From NCBI RefSeq assembly GCF_000013865.1, contig NC_007948.1, positions 1,054,001-1,118,000 of the forward strand: a stretch of 64,000 nucleotides of DNA, read 5' to 3'. Shown here one piece after another: positions 54,890 to 64,000 of this stretch (the first letter of the stretch is position 1; each line of letters starts with the position of its first letter). The notes under the pieces are model-generated. The model searched no databases. It was given only the letters and a program-made list of their open reading frames with translations, and had not been told where the DNA came from. Position numbers and translations under genes: made by a program. This DNA comes from Polaromonas sp. JS666. GTDB taxonomy: Bacteria > Pseudomonadota > Gammaproteobacteria > Burkholderiales > Burkholderiaceae_C.

Positions 54890-56289
54890 AACACGCCATC
54901 AAAAACATTCACTTCATCGGGCTGGGCGGCTCCGGCATGTCAGGCATTGCCGAAGTGCTGCACAACCTGGGTTACGTCATTTCGGGATCTGACCTGTCGG
55001 ACAGCGCCACATTACAGCGGCTGGCCAGGCTTGGCATCAAGACCTTTGTCGGGCATGCCGCCAGCAACCTGGCCAAGGTCGATGCGGTGGTGACCTCCAC
55101 CGCGGTGCAGGCCGACAACCCCGAGGTGCTGGCGGCGCGCGAAAAGCGCATTCCCGTGGTGCCCCGTGCCCTGATGCTGGCCGAACTGATGCGCCTGAAG
55201 CAGGGCATTGCGATTGCGGGTACCCATGGCAAGACCACGACGACCAGCCTGGTGGCCAGTGTGCTGGCCGAAGCCGGGCTGGATCCGACGTTTGTCATCG
55301 GTGGCCGGCTCAACAGCGCGGGTGCCAATGCCAGGCTGGGCCTGGGCGACTACATCGTGGTGGAAGCCGACGAGTCCGATGCATCGTTCCTGAACCTGTT
55401 GCCGGTGATGGCGGTCGTGACCAACATCGACGCCGACCACATGGAAACCTATGGCCATGATTTCGCCAATCTGAAGAAGGCCTTCGTCGACTTTTTGCAT
55501 CGCATGCCTTTTTACGGTACCGCCATTTTGTGCACCGATGACCCCGCGGTGCGTGAGATCGTCCCGCAGGTTTCCTGCCCGATCACCAGCTACGGTTTCG
55601 GTGAGGACGCGCAGGTGCGGGCTGTCAACGTGCGGCCGGTGGGCGCGCAGATGCACTTCACCGCGCAGCGCCGCAATGGCGTCACCTTGCCGGACCTGGA
55701 GGTCGTGCTCAATCTCGCCGGCGAGCACAACGTGCTCAATGCCTTGTCAGCCATTGCGGTGGCGGTGGAGCTCAACGTGCCCGACACGGCAGTGCAAAAA
55801 GCGTTGGCCGAATTCAAGGGCGTGGGCCGGCGCTTCCAGAGCTACGGCGATGTGCCTGCCAAAGGCGGTGGCCATTTCACGGTCATCGAGGACTACGGCC
55901 ACCATCCGGTCGAGGTGGCTGCCACGCTGGCCGCTGCGCGCGGTGCCTTCCCGGGCAGGCGGCTGGTGCTGGCGTTCCAGCCGCACCGCTACACCCGGAC
56001 CCGCGACTGCTTTGAGGACTTCGTCAAGGTCATCGGCCAGGCCGATGCCGTGCTGCTGGCGGAGGTCTATGCCGCCGGCGAGACACCCATCGTGGCGGCA
56101 GACGGCCGCTCGCTGGCGCGCGCGCTGCGCGTGGCGGGCAAGCTGGAGCCGGTATTTGTGAGCGAGATCGACGCGATGCCGCAAGCCATCCTGGATAACG
56201 CACTGGGAGGCGATGTCGTGATGTGCATGGGTGCCGGATCGATTGGGCTCGTGCCCGGCAAATTGTTGGAACTGGAAGGTGCGCAGTGA
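54886..56289 (+). CDS. murC: UDP-MurNAc:L-Ala ligase MurC
   Basis: MurC adds L-alanine to UDP-MurNAc, the first peptide step of peptidoglycan synthesis. The 467 residues show the N-domain [23 protein letters not shown], the ATP loop [30 protein letters not shown], and the C-domain [44 protein letters not shown]. The ATG at 54886 overlaps the murG stop. The stop at 56289 overlaps the GTG start of ddl. Confidence 0.96.
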   Translation: MKHAIKNIHFIGLGGSGMSGIAEVLHNLGYVISGSDLSDSATLQRLARLGIKTFVGHAASNLAKVDAVVTSTAVQADNPEVLAAREKRIPVVPRALMLAELMRLKQGIAIAGTHGKTTTTSLVASVLAEAGLDPTFVIGGRLNSAGANARLGLGDYIVVEADESDASFLNLLPVMAVVTNIDADHMETYGHDFANLKKAFVDFLHRMPFYGTAILCTDDPAVREIVPQVSCPITSYGFGEDAQVRAVNVRPVGAQMHFTAQRRNGVTLPDLEVVLNLAGEHNVLNALSAIAVAVELNVPDTAVQKALAEFKGVGRRFQSYGDVPAKGGGHFTVIEDYGHHPVEVAATLAAARGAFPGRRLVLAFQPHRYTRTRDCFEDFVKVIGQADAVLLAEVYAAGETPIVAADGRSLARALRVAGKLEPVFVSEIDAMPQAILDNALGGDVVMCMGAGSIGLVPGKLLELEGAQ

Positions 56290-57302
56290 GTAGCAACGCA
56301 GACACATCCCAGGCCGTGAGCGCCGGGACAAGCGTGGGGGCCACGTTTGGCAAGGTCGCCGTCCTCATGGGGGGCATGTCGGCCGAGCGCGAGATCTCCC
56401 TGATGTCGGGCCGGGGCGTGTTGCAGGCGCTGCGTTCCCGCGGCGTGGATGCCCATGCGTTTGACCCGGCCGAGCGCGACATCAGCGAGCTGAAAAAGGA
56501 CGAGTTTGCGCGCTGCTTCATCGCGCTGCATGGCCGGTTCGGTGAAGACGGCACGGTGCAGGGCGCGCTGGAGTTGCTGGGCATACCCTACACCGGCTCC
56601 GGCGTCATGGCGTCCAGCATGGCCATTGACAAGGTGATGACCAAGCGGGTCATGCTCGCCGAAGGCCTGCCGACCCCCACCTATGTGCTGTTGCGCCGGG
56701 GCAGCTATGGCAGCGCCGACGTGAGCGCCGTCCCTGACAAGCTGGGCTTGCCGCTGATTGTCAAGCCCGCACGGGAAGGCTCATCGATCGGGCTGACCAA
56801 GGTGACCGAGCGGGCCGGCATGGCAGATGCGGTGGCGCAGGCCGAAAAGCTGGATGCCGACATCCTGTGCGAGCAGTTCATCAGTGGCGACGAGGTGACC
56901 TGCCCGGTACTGGGAACCGGCAGCGAGGCGCGCGCCCTGCCGGTCATCCGCATCGTGGCGCCCGACGGCAATTACGACTACCAGAACAAGTACTTCACCG
57001 ACACCACGCAGTACCTGGTGCCCTGTGGCCTGCCTGAAGGCGAAGAGGCCGTCATCCAGCAGCTGGTCCTGCAGGCTTACCGCACGCTCAACTGCCGCGG
57101 CTGGGCACGCGCCGACGTGATGATCGACAAAGTCACGCGCAAGCCCTACCTGCTTGAAATCAATACCTCGCCCGGCATGACCGGGCACTCGCTGGTGCCC
57201 ATGTCTGCACGGGCGGCCGGCATTTCCTATGAAGACCTGTGCATCGAGGTGCTGAAGACCACCGCACTCGACCATCAGTCGCAAGGGGGAGGCGCTTCTT
57301 GA
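56286..57302 (+). CDS. ddl: D-alanine-D-alanine ligase Ddl (DdlB)
   Basis: Ddl makes the D-Ala-D-Ala dipeptide used by MurF. The 338 residues carry the ATP-grasp features [72 protein letters not shown] and [16 protein letters not shown]. The start is a GTG at 56286 overlapping the murC stop. Residues about 11-19 (VSAGTSVGA) correspond to the tail of the dispersed repeat (56321-56343, GGGACAAGCGTGGGGGCC), so the N-terminus is about 20 residues longer than usual. It overlaps ftsQ by TTGA. Confidence 0.95.
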   Translation: MSSNADTSQAVSAGTSVGATFGKVAVLMGGMSAEREISLMSGRGVLQALRSRGVDAHAFDPAERDISELKKDEFARCFIALHGRFGEDGTVQGALELLGIPYTGSGVMASSMAIDKVMTKRVMLAEGLPTPTYVLLRRGSYGSADVSAVPDKLGLPLIVKPAREGSSIGLTKVTERAGMADAVAQAEKLDADILCEQFISGDEVTCPVLGTGSEARALPVIRIVAPDGNYDYQNKYFTDTTQYLVPCGLPEGEEAVIQQLVLQAYRTLNCRGWARADVMIDKVTRKPYLLEINTSPGMTGHSLVPMSARAAGISYEDLCIEVLKTTALDHQSQGGGAS

Positions 57303-58102
57303 GCCGCACCATGCCACTGCCAACGTCCCTGCCGGCGGACATCAAGCTGATGAACACCTTTTCGGTGTTTTTTGGCCTGGTGTTTGCGGCCATGGCGCTG
57401 GCGCTGGTCGTGGCATGGCTGATGCGTCAGCCGCTTTTCAACCTGAGCGGCATCCGGGTGCAGGGGGATGTGGCGCACAACAACGCGGTCACCCTGCGCG
57501 CCAATGTGGCGCCCAAGTTGCGCGGCAATTTTTTCACGGTGGACCTGGCCCATACGCGTGCGGCTTTCGAAGCCGTACCCTGGGTTCGCCGGGCGGTGGT
57601 GCAGCGTGAATTTCCCAACCGGCTCAAGGTGGTGCTGCAGGAACACAAGGCCATCGCCTATTGGGGCCCGGAAGGCGACGCCCGCCTGGTCAACAGTTTT
57701 GGCGAGGTATTTGAAGCCAACCAGGGGGACGTGGAAGCCGAAGACCTGCCGCTGCTCAACGGGCCGCAGGGACGTGCGCCGCTGGTGCTGCAGGCCTACC
57801 AGCTGCTGTCCCCGATGTTCGAACAGATCGACGCGGTGCTGGAGAGGCTGGAGCTGACCGGGCAGGGTAGCTGGCGCGCGCGGCTCGACAGCGGTGCGGT
57901 GATCGAGCTGGGAAGCGGCTCGCTGGATGAATTGCAGGTGCGTGTACGGCGGTTTATCGCAACGCTGACACAGGTGTCGTCAAGGTATGGACGGGACCTG
58001 GAGTCCGCGGACCTGCGCTATGGCAACGGTTATGCGATCAGGCTCAGAGGTGTTACCACGGTGAACGCTGGTGACAAAGAAGACAGAAAAGTGAAAAGGT
58101 AA
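57299..58102 (+). CDS. ftsQ: Cell division protein FtsQ
   Basis: FtsQ is a bitopic divisome protein that recruits FtsB and FtsL. The 267 residues show one membrane segment ([21 protein letters not shown], residues about 19-40), the POTRA domain ([77 protein letters not shown]), and the beta domain ending in [13 protein letters not shown] chose the TTG at 57299, overlapping the ddl stop (TTGA), because GGGGGAGG lies six bases before it. The ATG at 57311 is the alternative. Confidence 0.92.
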   Translation: MSRTMPLPTSLPADIKLMNTFSVFFGLVFAAMALALVVAWLMRQPLFNLSGIRVQGDVAHNNAVTLRANVAPKLRGNFFTVDLAHTRAAFEAVPWVRRAVVQREFPNRLKVVLQEHKAIAYWGPEGDARLVNSFGEVFEANQGDVEAEDLPLLNGPQGRAPLVLQAYQLLSPMFEQIDAVLERLELTGQGSWRARLDSGAVIELGSGSLDELQVRVRRFIATLTQVSSRYGRDLESADLRYGNGYAIRLRGVTTVNAGDKEDRKVKR

Positions 58103-58108
58103 ATATAT

Positions 58109-59338
58109 ATGGCCAAAGAATACAAGGACCTGGTGGTTGGACTGGACATTGGAACCAGCAAGGTCATGGCCGTGGTGGCGGAAGTCATGCCGGGCGGTGA
58201 ACTCAAGCTTGCGGGCCTGGGCATTGCGGCCAGCAACGGCCTCAAGCGCGGTGTGGTGGTCAACATTGACGCCACCGTGCAAAGCATCCAGCAGGCCCTG
58301 AAGGAGGCCGAGCTGATGGCCGACTGCAAGATTTCCCGGGTTTACACCGGCATCACCGGCAGCCATATCCGCGGCATCAATTCCAGCGGCATGGTTGCGG
58401 TCAAGGACAAGGAAGTGACGCAGGCCGATGTGGCCCGCGTGATCGAAACGGCCAAGGCCATCAACATCTCGACCGACCAGCGGCTGCTGCTGGTGGAGCC
58501 GCAGGAGTTCGTCATCGACGGCCAGGATGTGCGCGAGCCGATCGGCATGAGTGGCATCCGGCTCGAGGCCAAGGTGCATATCGTGACCGGCGCGCAAAGC
58601 GCTGCCGAGAACATTATCAAGTGCGTCAGGCGCTGCGGGCTGGAGGTCGACCAGCTGATGCTCAACCCGCTGGCCTCCAGCCTGGCCGTGCTGACGCAGG
58701 ACGAGCAGGAGCTTGGCGTGGCGCTGGTGGACATTGGCGCCGGCACCACGGATGTCGCCATTTTTACCGGTGGCGCCATCCGGCACACCGCGGTCATTCC
58801 GATTGCCGGCGACCTGATCACCAGCGATATCGCCATGGCCCTGCGCACGCCGACCAAGGATGCCGAGGACATCAAGGTCGAAAGCGGCTATGCCAAGCAG
58901 TTGCTGGCCGATCCCGACACCCAGGTCGAGGTTCCAGGCCTGGGCGACCGCGGCCCGCGCATGCTCAGCAAGCAGGCCCTGGCCGGCGTGATCGAGCCGC
59001 GCATCGAAGAGATTTATTCACTGGTCCAGCAGGTCATTCGTGAATCGGGCTACGAAGAGGTGCTGTCGTCCGGCATCGTGATCACCGGCGGCAGCGCGGT
59101 GATGCCCGGCATGGTGGAACTTGGCGAAGACATCTTCCTCAAGCCGGTGCGGCGCGGCATACCGCGCTACTCCAGTGCGCTGTCCGACATGGTGGCACAG
59201 GCCCGCGCCGCAACGGTGATGGGTTTGCTCGAGGAAGCACGGCTGGCGCGCATGCGGGGCTACAAGGTGGCGCAGAAGGCGGGCAGCGTGCACAACGCTT
59301 TTGGTCGGGTCAAAGACTGGTTTGTGGGGAATTTCTGA
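58109..59338 (+). CDS. ftsA: Cell division protein FtsA
   Basis: FtsA is the actin-like protein that tethers FtsZ to the membrane. The 409 residues show the phosphate 1 motif VVGLDIGTSKVMAVVAEV, the 1C domain (VNIDATVQSIQQALKEAELMADCKISRVYTGITGSHI), the phosphate 2 motif ALVDIGAGTTDVAIF, the adenosine motif GIVITGGSAVMPGM, and a C-terminal amphipathic helix (NAFGRVKDWFVGNF) for membrane binding. It starts six bases after ftsQ. Confidence 0.96.
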   Translation: MAKEYKDLVVGLDIGTSKVMAVVAEVMPGGELKLAGLGIAASNGLKRGVVVNIDATVQSIQQALKEAELMADCKISRVYTGITGSHIRGINSSGMVAVKDKEVTQADVARVIETAKAINISTDQRLLLVEPQEFVIDGQDVREPIGMSGIRLEAKVHIVTGAQSAAENIIKCVRRCGLEVDQLMLNPLASSLAVLTQDEQELGVALVDIGAGTTDVAIFTGGAIRHTAVIPIAGDLITSDIAMALRTPTKDAEDIKVESGYAKQLLADPDTQVEVPGLGDRGPRMLSKQALAGVIEPRIEEIYSLVQQVIRESGYEEVLSSGIVITGGSAVMPGMVELGEDIFLKPVRRGIPRYSSALSDMVAQARAATVMGLLEEARLARMRGYKVAQKAGSVHNAFGRVKDWFVGNF

Positions 59339-59482
59339 TGAACAACTTTTTCAGTTTCATTCGTCGCTCTTCACGTTGTACCCACTGCGGAGGGGCAGAC
59401 CCCCCTGCATGACAGGGTGGCTCAGGCATCAAGACCGTTTAAAAAATTTTGGCAACTGCAGTTTATTGACAGGAGGCTCCCA

Positions 59483-60712
59483 ATGAGCATCGAAATGATT
59501 GAAATCGAAGAATTCAACCAGGGCACACAAATCAAGGTGATCGGTGTCGGTGGTGGTGGCGGCAATGCTGTCGGTCACATGATCGATTGCAATGTGCAGG
59601 GCGTCGAGTTCATCTGCGCCAACACCGACGCCCAGGCGCTCAGCCGCGGCAGCGCGCACAAGACCATCCAGCTGGGCAGCAGCGGGCTGGGTGCGGGCAG
59701 CAAGCCCGACAAGGGCCGTGACGCGGCCGAGGTGGCGGTGGATGACATCCGCAGCGCCATCGCTGGCGCGCACATGCTGTTCATCACGGCCGGCATGGGT
59801 GGCGGTACCGGCACCGGCGCCGCGCCGGTGATCGCCCGCATCGCCAAGGAGATGGGCATTTTGACGGTGGGCGTGGTGACCAAGCCTTTCGAATTCGAAG
59901 GCGGCCGCCGCATGACCAACGCCGACCTGGGCCTGGCCGAGCTGGAAGCCAATGTCGACTCGCTGATCGTGGTGCTCAACGAAAAGCTGCTCGAAGTGCT
60001 GGGCGATGACGTCACCCAGGATGAAGCCTTCGCCCATGCCAACGACGTGCTGAAAAACGCCGTGGGCGGCATCGCCGAGATCATCAATGTGCCCGGCCAC
60101 GTCAACGTTGACTTTGAAGACGTGCGTACCGTGATGGGCGAGCCCGGCAAGGCCATGATGGGCACGGCCAAGGCCAATGGCCCCGACCGCGCCCGCATCG
60201 CCGCCGAACAGGCGGTGGCCTGTCCGCTGCTGGAGGGCATTGACCTGTCGGGCGCCAAGGGCGTGCTGGTGCTGATCACCGCGGCCAAGGGCTCGCTCAA
60301 GCTGAGCGAGTCCAAGCTGGCGATGAACACCATCCGCGCCTACGCCTCGCCCGATGCGCACGTGATCTACGGCACGGCTTACGACGACGAACTGGGTGAC
60401 GAGATCCGTGTCACGGTGGTCGCCACCGGCCTGAGCCGCCAGGGCGTGCGTCGCCACGCGCCGCCGCTGCAGGTTTTGCGCACGGGCACCGACAACGTGC
60501 CCTTCAATGTGCCCACGCTCAACACGGTGGCCGGCGGCGCAGGTGTGCCGCAGACGGCCATGGGCAGCATGCAGCCTGATTACGGCAACATGACCGTGCC
60601 CAGCGTGTGGCGTACCAACCGCACCCAGGCGGCTGCCAAGGTCGATGCGCTGGCCTCCGGCGGCATGGATGACTTCGAGATCCCGGCGTTTCTCAGGAAA
60701 CAGGCCGACTGA
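59483..60712 (+). CDS. ftsZ: Cell division protein FtsZ
   Basis: FtsZ is the tubulin-like GTPase that forms the division ring. The 409 residues carry IKVIGVGGGGGNAVGHMI, the tubulin signature GGGTGTGAAPVIA around residue 108, NADLGLAE, NVDFEDVRTVM, and the conserved C-terminal peptide DDFEIPAFLRKQ that binds FtsA. The ATG at 59483 follows AGGAGGCTCCC. A 144-bp spacer separates it from ftsA and holds a short GC-rich hairpin (GGAGGGGCAGACCCCCC). The next 315 bases are mostly repeat DNA. Confidence 0.97.
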   Translation: MSIEMIEIEEFNQGTQIKVIGVGGGGGNAVGHMIDCNVQGVEFICANTDAQALSRGSAHKTIQLGSSGLGAGSKPDKGRDAAEVAVDDIRSAIAGAHMLFITAGMGGGTGTGAAPVIARIAKEMGILTVGVVTKPFEFEGGRRMTNADLGLAELEANVDSLIVVLNEKLLEVLGDDVTQDEAFAHANDVLKNAVGGIAEIINVPGHVNVDFEDVRTVMGEPGKAMMGTAKANGPDRARIAAEQAVACPLLEGIDLSGAKGVLVLITAAKGSLKLSESKLAMNTIRAYASPDAHVIYGTAYDDELGDEIRVTVVATGLSRQGVRRHAPPLQVLRTGTDNVPFNVPTLNTVAGGAGVPQTAMGSMQPDYGNMTVPSVWRTNRTQAAAKVDALASGGMDDFEIPAFLRKQAD

Positions 60713-60714
60713 AA

Positions 60715-60800
60715 GTGCCCCCACGCTTGTCGCTTCGCGTACTGCGCTGCCCCAAGGGGGCTGTGCTTGCTCGGGGCGGCCCGGCGCGGCGCACGGATGT
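60715..60800 (+). repeat. GC-rich boundary repeat after ftsZ
   Basis: GTGCCCCCACGCTTGTCGCT, CGTACTGCGCTGCCCC, AAGGGGGCTGTGCTTGCTCG and GGGCGGCCCGGCG follow the same order as the 36995 copy. Confidence 0.85.
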
Positions 60801-61015
60801 AAAGCTGCTGCGCGGCCCGATCTTGAGCCTGTGGTGCGCGCCGTACTGTCCTACGGCTGTGCTCCTCGGCTCAACCTCGGACCGCTCGCTATGCTTTCCA
60901 TTCGATCATTCTGTAGTCCCTCAGGACGCTCATTGGACGTTCGTCGCGATTCTCTTTAGGGTCTGGCTATGCGGGGCATTGCTATCCCCTACCCGTGAAA
61001 TGGCCCCGCTCAAAT

Positions 61016-61021
61016 TAAAAT
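61016..61021 (+). promoter_or_regulatory. -10-like box directly before lpxC
   Basis: TAAAAT ends 6 nt before the lpxC ATG, predicting a leaderless mRNA. Five of six bases match TATAAT. Confidence 0.4.
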
Positions 61022-61027
61022 GACCTG

Positions 61028-61951
61028 ATGCTTGCCCAAAGAACACTCAAATCCCTGACCAAGGCCGTGGGCGTGGGCCTGCACAGCGGCCAGCGGGTGG
61101 AGTTGACCTTGCGGCCGGCGCCGCCGGATACCGGCATTGTGTTTCGGCGGGTGGATTTGCCGCAGCCGGTGGATATCGTCATCTCGGCGCAGGCCGTGAC
61201 CGACACCCGGCTGGCGTCGACCATCTCGGCCGGTGGCGCCAAGGTGCACACTGTCGAGCACCTGATGTCGGCCTGCGCCGGCCTGGGCATCGACAACCTG
61301 TACATCGACATCACCGCGGAAGAGGTGCCCATTCTGGATGGTTCGGCCTCTTCATTCGTCTTCCTGCTGCAGTCCGCCGGCATCGAGCTGCAGTCCGCGC
61401 CCAAGCGATTCATTCGCGTGCTCAAGCCGGTCGAGGTGCGCGAGGGCGAAGGCGCCACGGCCAAGTGGGCGCGCCTGAGTCCCTACGAGGGCTACAAGCT
61501 GAGTTTTGAAATTGACTTCGACCATCCGGCCGTCGACTCCACCGGCCAGCGCGTGGAGTTTGACCTGAGTTCAGGTTCCTATTCGCGAGACATCGCCCGC
61601 GCCCGCACCTTCGGCTTTACAAAAGACGTCGAAATGATGCGCGCCAACGGGCTGGCCCTGGGCGGCGGGCTCGACAATGCCATCGTCATGGACGACTACA
61701 AGGTGCTCAACAGCGAGGGCCTGCGCTACAACGACGAGTTCGTGAAGCACAAGATCCTCGACGCCATGGGCGACCTGTACCTGTTGGGCAAACCGCTGCT
61801 GGCGGCCTACAGCGCCTTTCGCTCCGGCCATGCGATGAACAACAAGCTGTTGCGTGAGCTGCTGGCCCACCAGGACGCTTACGAAGTCGTCACCTTTGCA
61901 GACGAAAAACGGGCTCCTCAGGGCTTTGCCACCCTGGCGCGCGCCTGGTAG
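61028..61951 (+). CDS. lpxC: UDP-3-O-acyl-GlcNAc deacetylase LpxC
   Basis: LpxC performs the committed step of lipid A synthesis, removing acetate from UDP-3-O-acyl-GlcNAc. The 307 residues show the zinc motif [18 protein letters not shown] near residues 76-93, [14 protein letters not shown], the [15 protein letters not shown] histidine and aspartate zinc ligands, and [14 protein letters not shown] with the catalytic histidine. It is the last gene of the dcw cluster, as in most proteobacteria. The -10-like box suggests that it also has its own promoter. Confidence 0.96.
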   Translation: MLAQRTLKSLTKAVGVGLHSGQRVELTLRPAPPDTGIVFRRVDLPQPVDIVISAQAVTDTRLASTISAGGAKVHTVEHLMSACAGLGIDNLYIDITAEEVPILDGSASSFVFLLQSAGIELQSAPKRFIRVLKPVEVREGEGATAKWARLSPYEGYKLSFEIDFDHPAVDSTGQRVEFDLSSGSYSRDIARARTFGFTKDVEMMRANGLALGGGLDNAIVMDDYKVLNSEGLRYNDEFVKHKILDAMGDLYLLGKPLLAAYSAFRSGHAMNNKLLRELLAHQDAYEVVTFADEKRAPQGFATLARAW

Positions 61952-61975
61952 CCCGCAACAGACAGTCCACACGCC

Positions 61976-62152
61976 ATGCTGTTCTTTCGCTGGCTCGTCC
62001 TGCTGTTGCTGCTGGTCTCCGCCATGTCCTTCATGTTTTACGCGGGAACGGGGCAGCCGCGGTTCAGGCGATTCGGCCTGATCATCCTCAAGTGGACGCT
62101 GATTGCGGCTTTCGGATTTTTTGCCGTTCTCATTCTGGAGCGCGTGGCCTGA
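61976..62152 (+). CDS. Small membrane protein downstream of lpxC (58 residues)
   Basis: A 58-residue reading frame starting with ATG at 61976, 24 bases after the lpxC stop. It encodes two hydrophobic segments, about residues 4-21 (FRWLVLLLLLVSAMSFMF) and about 36-55 (LIILKWTLIAAFGFFAVLIL), joined by a basic loop (GQPRFRRFG). Clean coding character and position make it a credible gene, probably cotranscribed with lpxC. It matches no family I can name; the function is unknown. Confidence 0.65.
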   Translation: MLFFRWLVLLLLLVSAMSFMFYAGTGQPRFRRFGLIILKWTLIAAFGFFAVLILERVA

Positions 62153-62213
62153 GAAGGCGTGCTGCAGTCTTTCTGCCGGGCAGGCCCAGCGAAAAACGGT
62201 TCCTTCAGATGGC

Positions 62214-62255
62214 CGCGCATTACATGAAGCGAAAAGCGTTGGGCTCAATAGTGCC
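62214..62255. repeat. Degenerate boundary-repeat tail
   Basis: CGCATTACATGAAGCGAAAAGCGTTGGG resembles the reverse-type end of the repeat (CAGTACACGAAGTGAC, AAGCGTGGGGG). It is short and diverged, between the small membrane protein and ruvC. Confidence 0.35.
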
Positions 62256-62793
62256 GACCCGCCTTGTAAGAAGCGCTGGCGTTGGGCTTCAACGCCGTGG
62301 CGGCCGCCAGGATGGCCGTTGAACGCCCGGCATGGGCATGGGTGATGGCCAGGCCCAGGGCATCGGCGGCGTCCTTGCCGGGCAGGGCCGGCAATTTCAG
62401 CAGCCGCATCACCATCTGCTGGACCTCGGCCTTGCCGGCCTTGCCATAGCCGGCCACCGCCTTCTTCATTTGCAGGGCCGTGTATTCGGCCACGGTGAGA
62501 TCGCTGGAGACCAGGGCCGTGATGCAGGCACCGCGCGCCTGCCCCAGCAGCAGCGTGGCCTGTGGGTTGACGTTGGTAAAGACGATCTCCACCGAGGCCA
62601 TGTCGGGCTGGTAGCGCTGCACCACTTCCCGTACCCCGTCAAACAGCACCTTCAGCCGGGCCGGCAGGTCGCCGCGCACCATGTGCGTGGTCTTGATGGT
62701 GCCGCTGGCCACATAGTGCAAGTGGGGGCCGTCGACTTCGACCACGCCGAATCCGGCGATCTGCAAGCCAGGGTCAATTCCAAGAATACGCAT
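62245..62793 (-). CDS. ruvC: Holliday junction endonuclease RuvC
   Basis: RuvC resolves Holliday junctions with RuvAB. The 182 residues start with the RNase H-like [18 protein letters not shown], whose aspartate is catalytic, and show [50 protein letters not shown] and [14 protein letters not shown] with the other acidic residues. The ruvAB genes are not in the window. A 17-nt palindrome lies just upstream of the start (62796-62812). Confidence 0.96.
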   Translation of the reverse strand: MRILGIDPGLQIAGFGVVEVDGPHLHYVASGTIKTTHMVRGDLPARLKVLFDGVREVVQRYQPDMASVEIVFTNVNPQATLLLGQARGACITALVSSDLTVAEYTALQMKKAVAGYGKAGKAEVQQMVMRLLKLPALPGKDAADALGLAITHAHAGRSTAILAAATALKPNASASYKAGRHY

Positions 62794-62795
62794 AG

Positions 62796-62862
62796 GCTAT
62801 AAATTTGGTAGCTGCTTGCGCAGGATTTGAAATGAAAGTGAAATGAAAGGGCTAGAGGCCAA
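62796..62862. repeat. Palindrome repeat upstream of ruvC
   Basis: GCTATAAATTTGGTAGC at 62796-62812 (17 nt, GCTA/TAGC ends) is followed by TGCTTGCGCAGG and, 30 bases later, GGGCTAGAGGCCAAAA. This arrangement resembles a repeat I know from Comamonadaceae genomes (GCTACnnnGTAGCTGC, then GCTAGAGGCC). Confidence 0.5.
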
Positions 62863-63832
62863 AATACCATCGAACCGAATGGAAGAATATCGGTGCGGCA
62901 AAACACAGGGCATCGACGCGGTCCAGCAAACCGCTGGCGCCGGTGACTGATTTTCCTTCCGAACCCCAGTTGGTAATCCCGCGGTCGCGTTTGAGGGCCT
63001 TCATCACCAGGTGGCCCATGGAGCCGGCCACGCAGGCGATCAGGGCCATGGCCACCGCCTGGGCCGGCTTGAAGGGCGTCAGGCCCGCCATCAGGCCGCC
63101 GACCAGGCTGGCCACGACCACGGCGGTCAGCCAGCTGGTCCATTCAAAGCTTTTGCTCACGTTGGGCGCAATCGGCGCCCGCGCCAGCCGGCGGCTGGCC
63201 AGGTGCTGCACGATCATGCAGCTCTGCACGACAAACACCAGGAAAAACACGAGGAAGGCATTCTTGCCCTGGTAATTCGGAAACTTCAGCAGCAGCAGGG
63301 CCGGCACATGGCTGATGCCGTAGACGCAGACCATGATGCCCCACTGCAATTTGGCGTTGCGCTCCAGGAAGCGGTGCGGGTCATCCGCCAGCGCGCTGAC
63401 GACTGGAATTGCCAGGAACACATAAACCGGGATGAACACGGTGACGAGGTCGAAATGCCGGGTGATGACCAGGGCAAACTGCGCGGGCAGCACCACAAAA
63501 AAAGCCAGCACCAGGCTGCGGTGATCGCCCTGCCGGGTCGGCGAGAGCGTGATGAATTCGCGCAGCGCAAAAAAGGCCACCAGGCCAAACAGCACCGTGG
63601 CCGCGGTTTCACCCAGGGTCCAGCCGACCCAGAACACCATGCACATCACCCACGAGGTTCTCAGCAGGCCATTGAAATCCTTGAGCTTTTGCGTGTGCAG
63701 GTCATCCTCGTGCCGGTCCTGCAGCGACAAGACAAACGCAGCCACGCTGATGATGAGAAGCAGGCCAAAAACCACCACAAACAGCAGGCCCACCTGCTGG
63801 CCGGGTGTCAGGTTGCGCAGAAAGGTGTTCAT
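62852..63832 (-). CDS. CdsA-like phosphatidate cytidylyltransferase family protein
   Basis: A 326-residue membrane protein with about eight hydrophobic segments. The C-terminal KRDRGITNWGSEGKSVTGASGLLDRVDALCFAAP aligns with the CdsA signature (S-x-x-K-R, K-D, H-G-G, D-R), keeping K-R and L-D-R but with G-A-S-G in place of the H-G-G element. CdsA makes CDP-diacylglycerol from phosphatidate and CTP; this copy is a paralogue often paired with an acyltransferase, as here. Altered motif residues leave its exact activity open. Confidence 0.85.
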   Translation of the reverse strand: MNTFLRNLTPGQQVGLLFVVVFGLLLIISVAAFVLSLQDRHEDDLHTQKLKDFNGLLRTSWVMCMVFWVGWTLGETAATVLFGLVAFFALREFITLSPTRQGDHRSLVLAFFVVLPAQFALVITRHFDLVTVFIPVYVFLAIPVVSALADDPHRFLERNAKLQWGIMVCVYGISHVPALLLLKFPNYQGKNAFLVFFLVFVVQSCMIVQHLASRRLARAPIAPNVSKSFEWTSWLTAVVVASLVGGLMAGLTPFKPAQAVAMALIACVAGSMGHLVMKALKRDRGITNWGSEGKSVTGASGLLDRVDALCFAAPIFFHSVRWYFGL

Positions 63833-63850
63833 CGGAGCATCCGTGCTTGA

Positions 63851-64000
63851 TCAGGTTTGCCGCAGGTCCATGACGGCCTGGCGCGCGCGGGCCAGAAAAC
63901 TGCCTCGGTCTTCCCCGGCGCCCACCGCGATGGGTGCTCCAAACGTGACCGAGCACAGGATGGGCACGGGCACCACTTCTCCCTTGGGCATCACCCGCTG
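63851..64000 (-). CDS. PlsC-like 1-acylglycerol-3-phosphate acyltransferase, 3' end
   Basis: The last 49 residues of a protein that runs off the right edge. The sequence RVMPKGEVVPVPILCSVTFGAPI fits the C-terminal strand region of lysophosphatidate acyltransferases of the PlsC family. The gene ends 18 bases before the CdsA-like start, so the pair probably forms an operon for phosphatidate and CDP-diacylglycerol synthesis. The catalytic HxxxxD motif lies outside the window. Confidence 0.7.
   Translation of the reverse strand, partial: QRVMPKGEVVPVPILCSVTFGAPIAVGAGEDRGSFLARARQAVMDLRQT

Larger units (their letters stand above)
60713..61027. other. ftsZ-lpxC intergenic region
   Basis: The first 85 bases are a copy of the GC-rich boundary repeat. 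The middle (60800-60960) is a less ordered stretch with no gene. The last 20 bases carry a -10-like TAAAAT next to the lpxC start. Confidence 0.7.

Overview
The window is a high-GC betaproteobacterial chromosome segment. Gene content, the complete mraZ-to-lpxC division and cell-wall cluster, a short-palindrome repeat family and a dispersed GC-rich boundary repeat all point to the Comamonadaceae, with a Polaromonas- or Rhodoferax-like genome most likely. No tRNA, rRNA, prophage, IS transposase or CRISPR array is visible. The only stable RNA gene recognised is RNase P RNA (rnpB, about 22867-23207).

Layout. 1-1293: the 3' part of an amino-acid-type ABC substrate-binding gene, then a MITE-like element with inverted repeats. 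1316-3381: HIT protein, an isocitrate lyase/PEP mutase-family lyase and a GntR regulator, all on the minus strand. 3551-6232: DUF3025 protein, the membrane protease HtpX with a sigma-32-like promoter, and a ProQ/FinO-domain RNA-binding protein. 6402-20717: one long minus-strand histidine-utilisation locus: a NitT/TauT-type ABC importer, hutC, hutH, hutU, an IclR regulator, a polar-amino-acid ABC importer, a PhyH-type dioxygenase, hutD, hutI and hutF. HutC-type operators built on TGTATATACA sit before the first importer gene and before hutH. HutF implies the five-step route through formylglutamate, but hutG is not in the window.

21151-30333: a mixed region with a FAD-dependent oxidoreductase, rnpB, solute-binding proteins, a flavin reductase-GntR-deacetylase group, a decayed livF fragment and a NUDIX-MBL fusion. 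30572-42344: housekeeping and conserved genes: a CMD-family protein, dapF, DUF484, xerC, a 7TM protein with a degenerate GGDEF domain, rlmI, a CobW/G3E GTPase, a DksA protein with a Lys/Ala-rich extension and a STAS-like protein. 42835-61951: the dcw cluster, mraZ-rsmH-ftsL-ftsI-murE-murF-mraY-murD-ftsW-murG-murC-ddl-ftsQ-ftsA-ftsZ-lpxC, most genes joined by 4-base stop/start overlaps. 61976-64000: a 58-residue membrane protein, ruvC, a CdsA-like cytidylyltransferase and the 3' end of a PlsC-like acyltransferase.

The most unusual signal is the dispersed GC-rich repeat (core motif CCCCCACGCTTGTC or its complement). It fills several gene junctions and has also been taken into reading frames: inside rlmI, as the N-terminus of murG and, shortened, near the start of ddl. 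Other points are a set of genes with a -10-like hexamer exactly 6 nt before the start codon (candidate leaderless mRNAs), an acidic insertion of about 90 residues in MurD, and a dioxygenase/IclR/importer module embedded in the hut locus.
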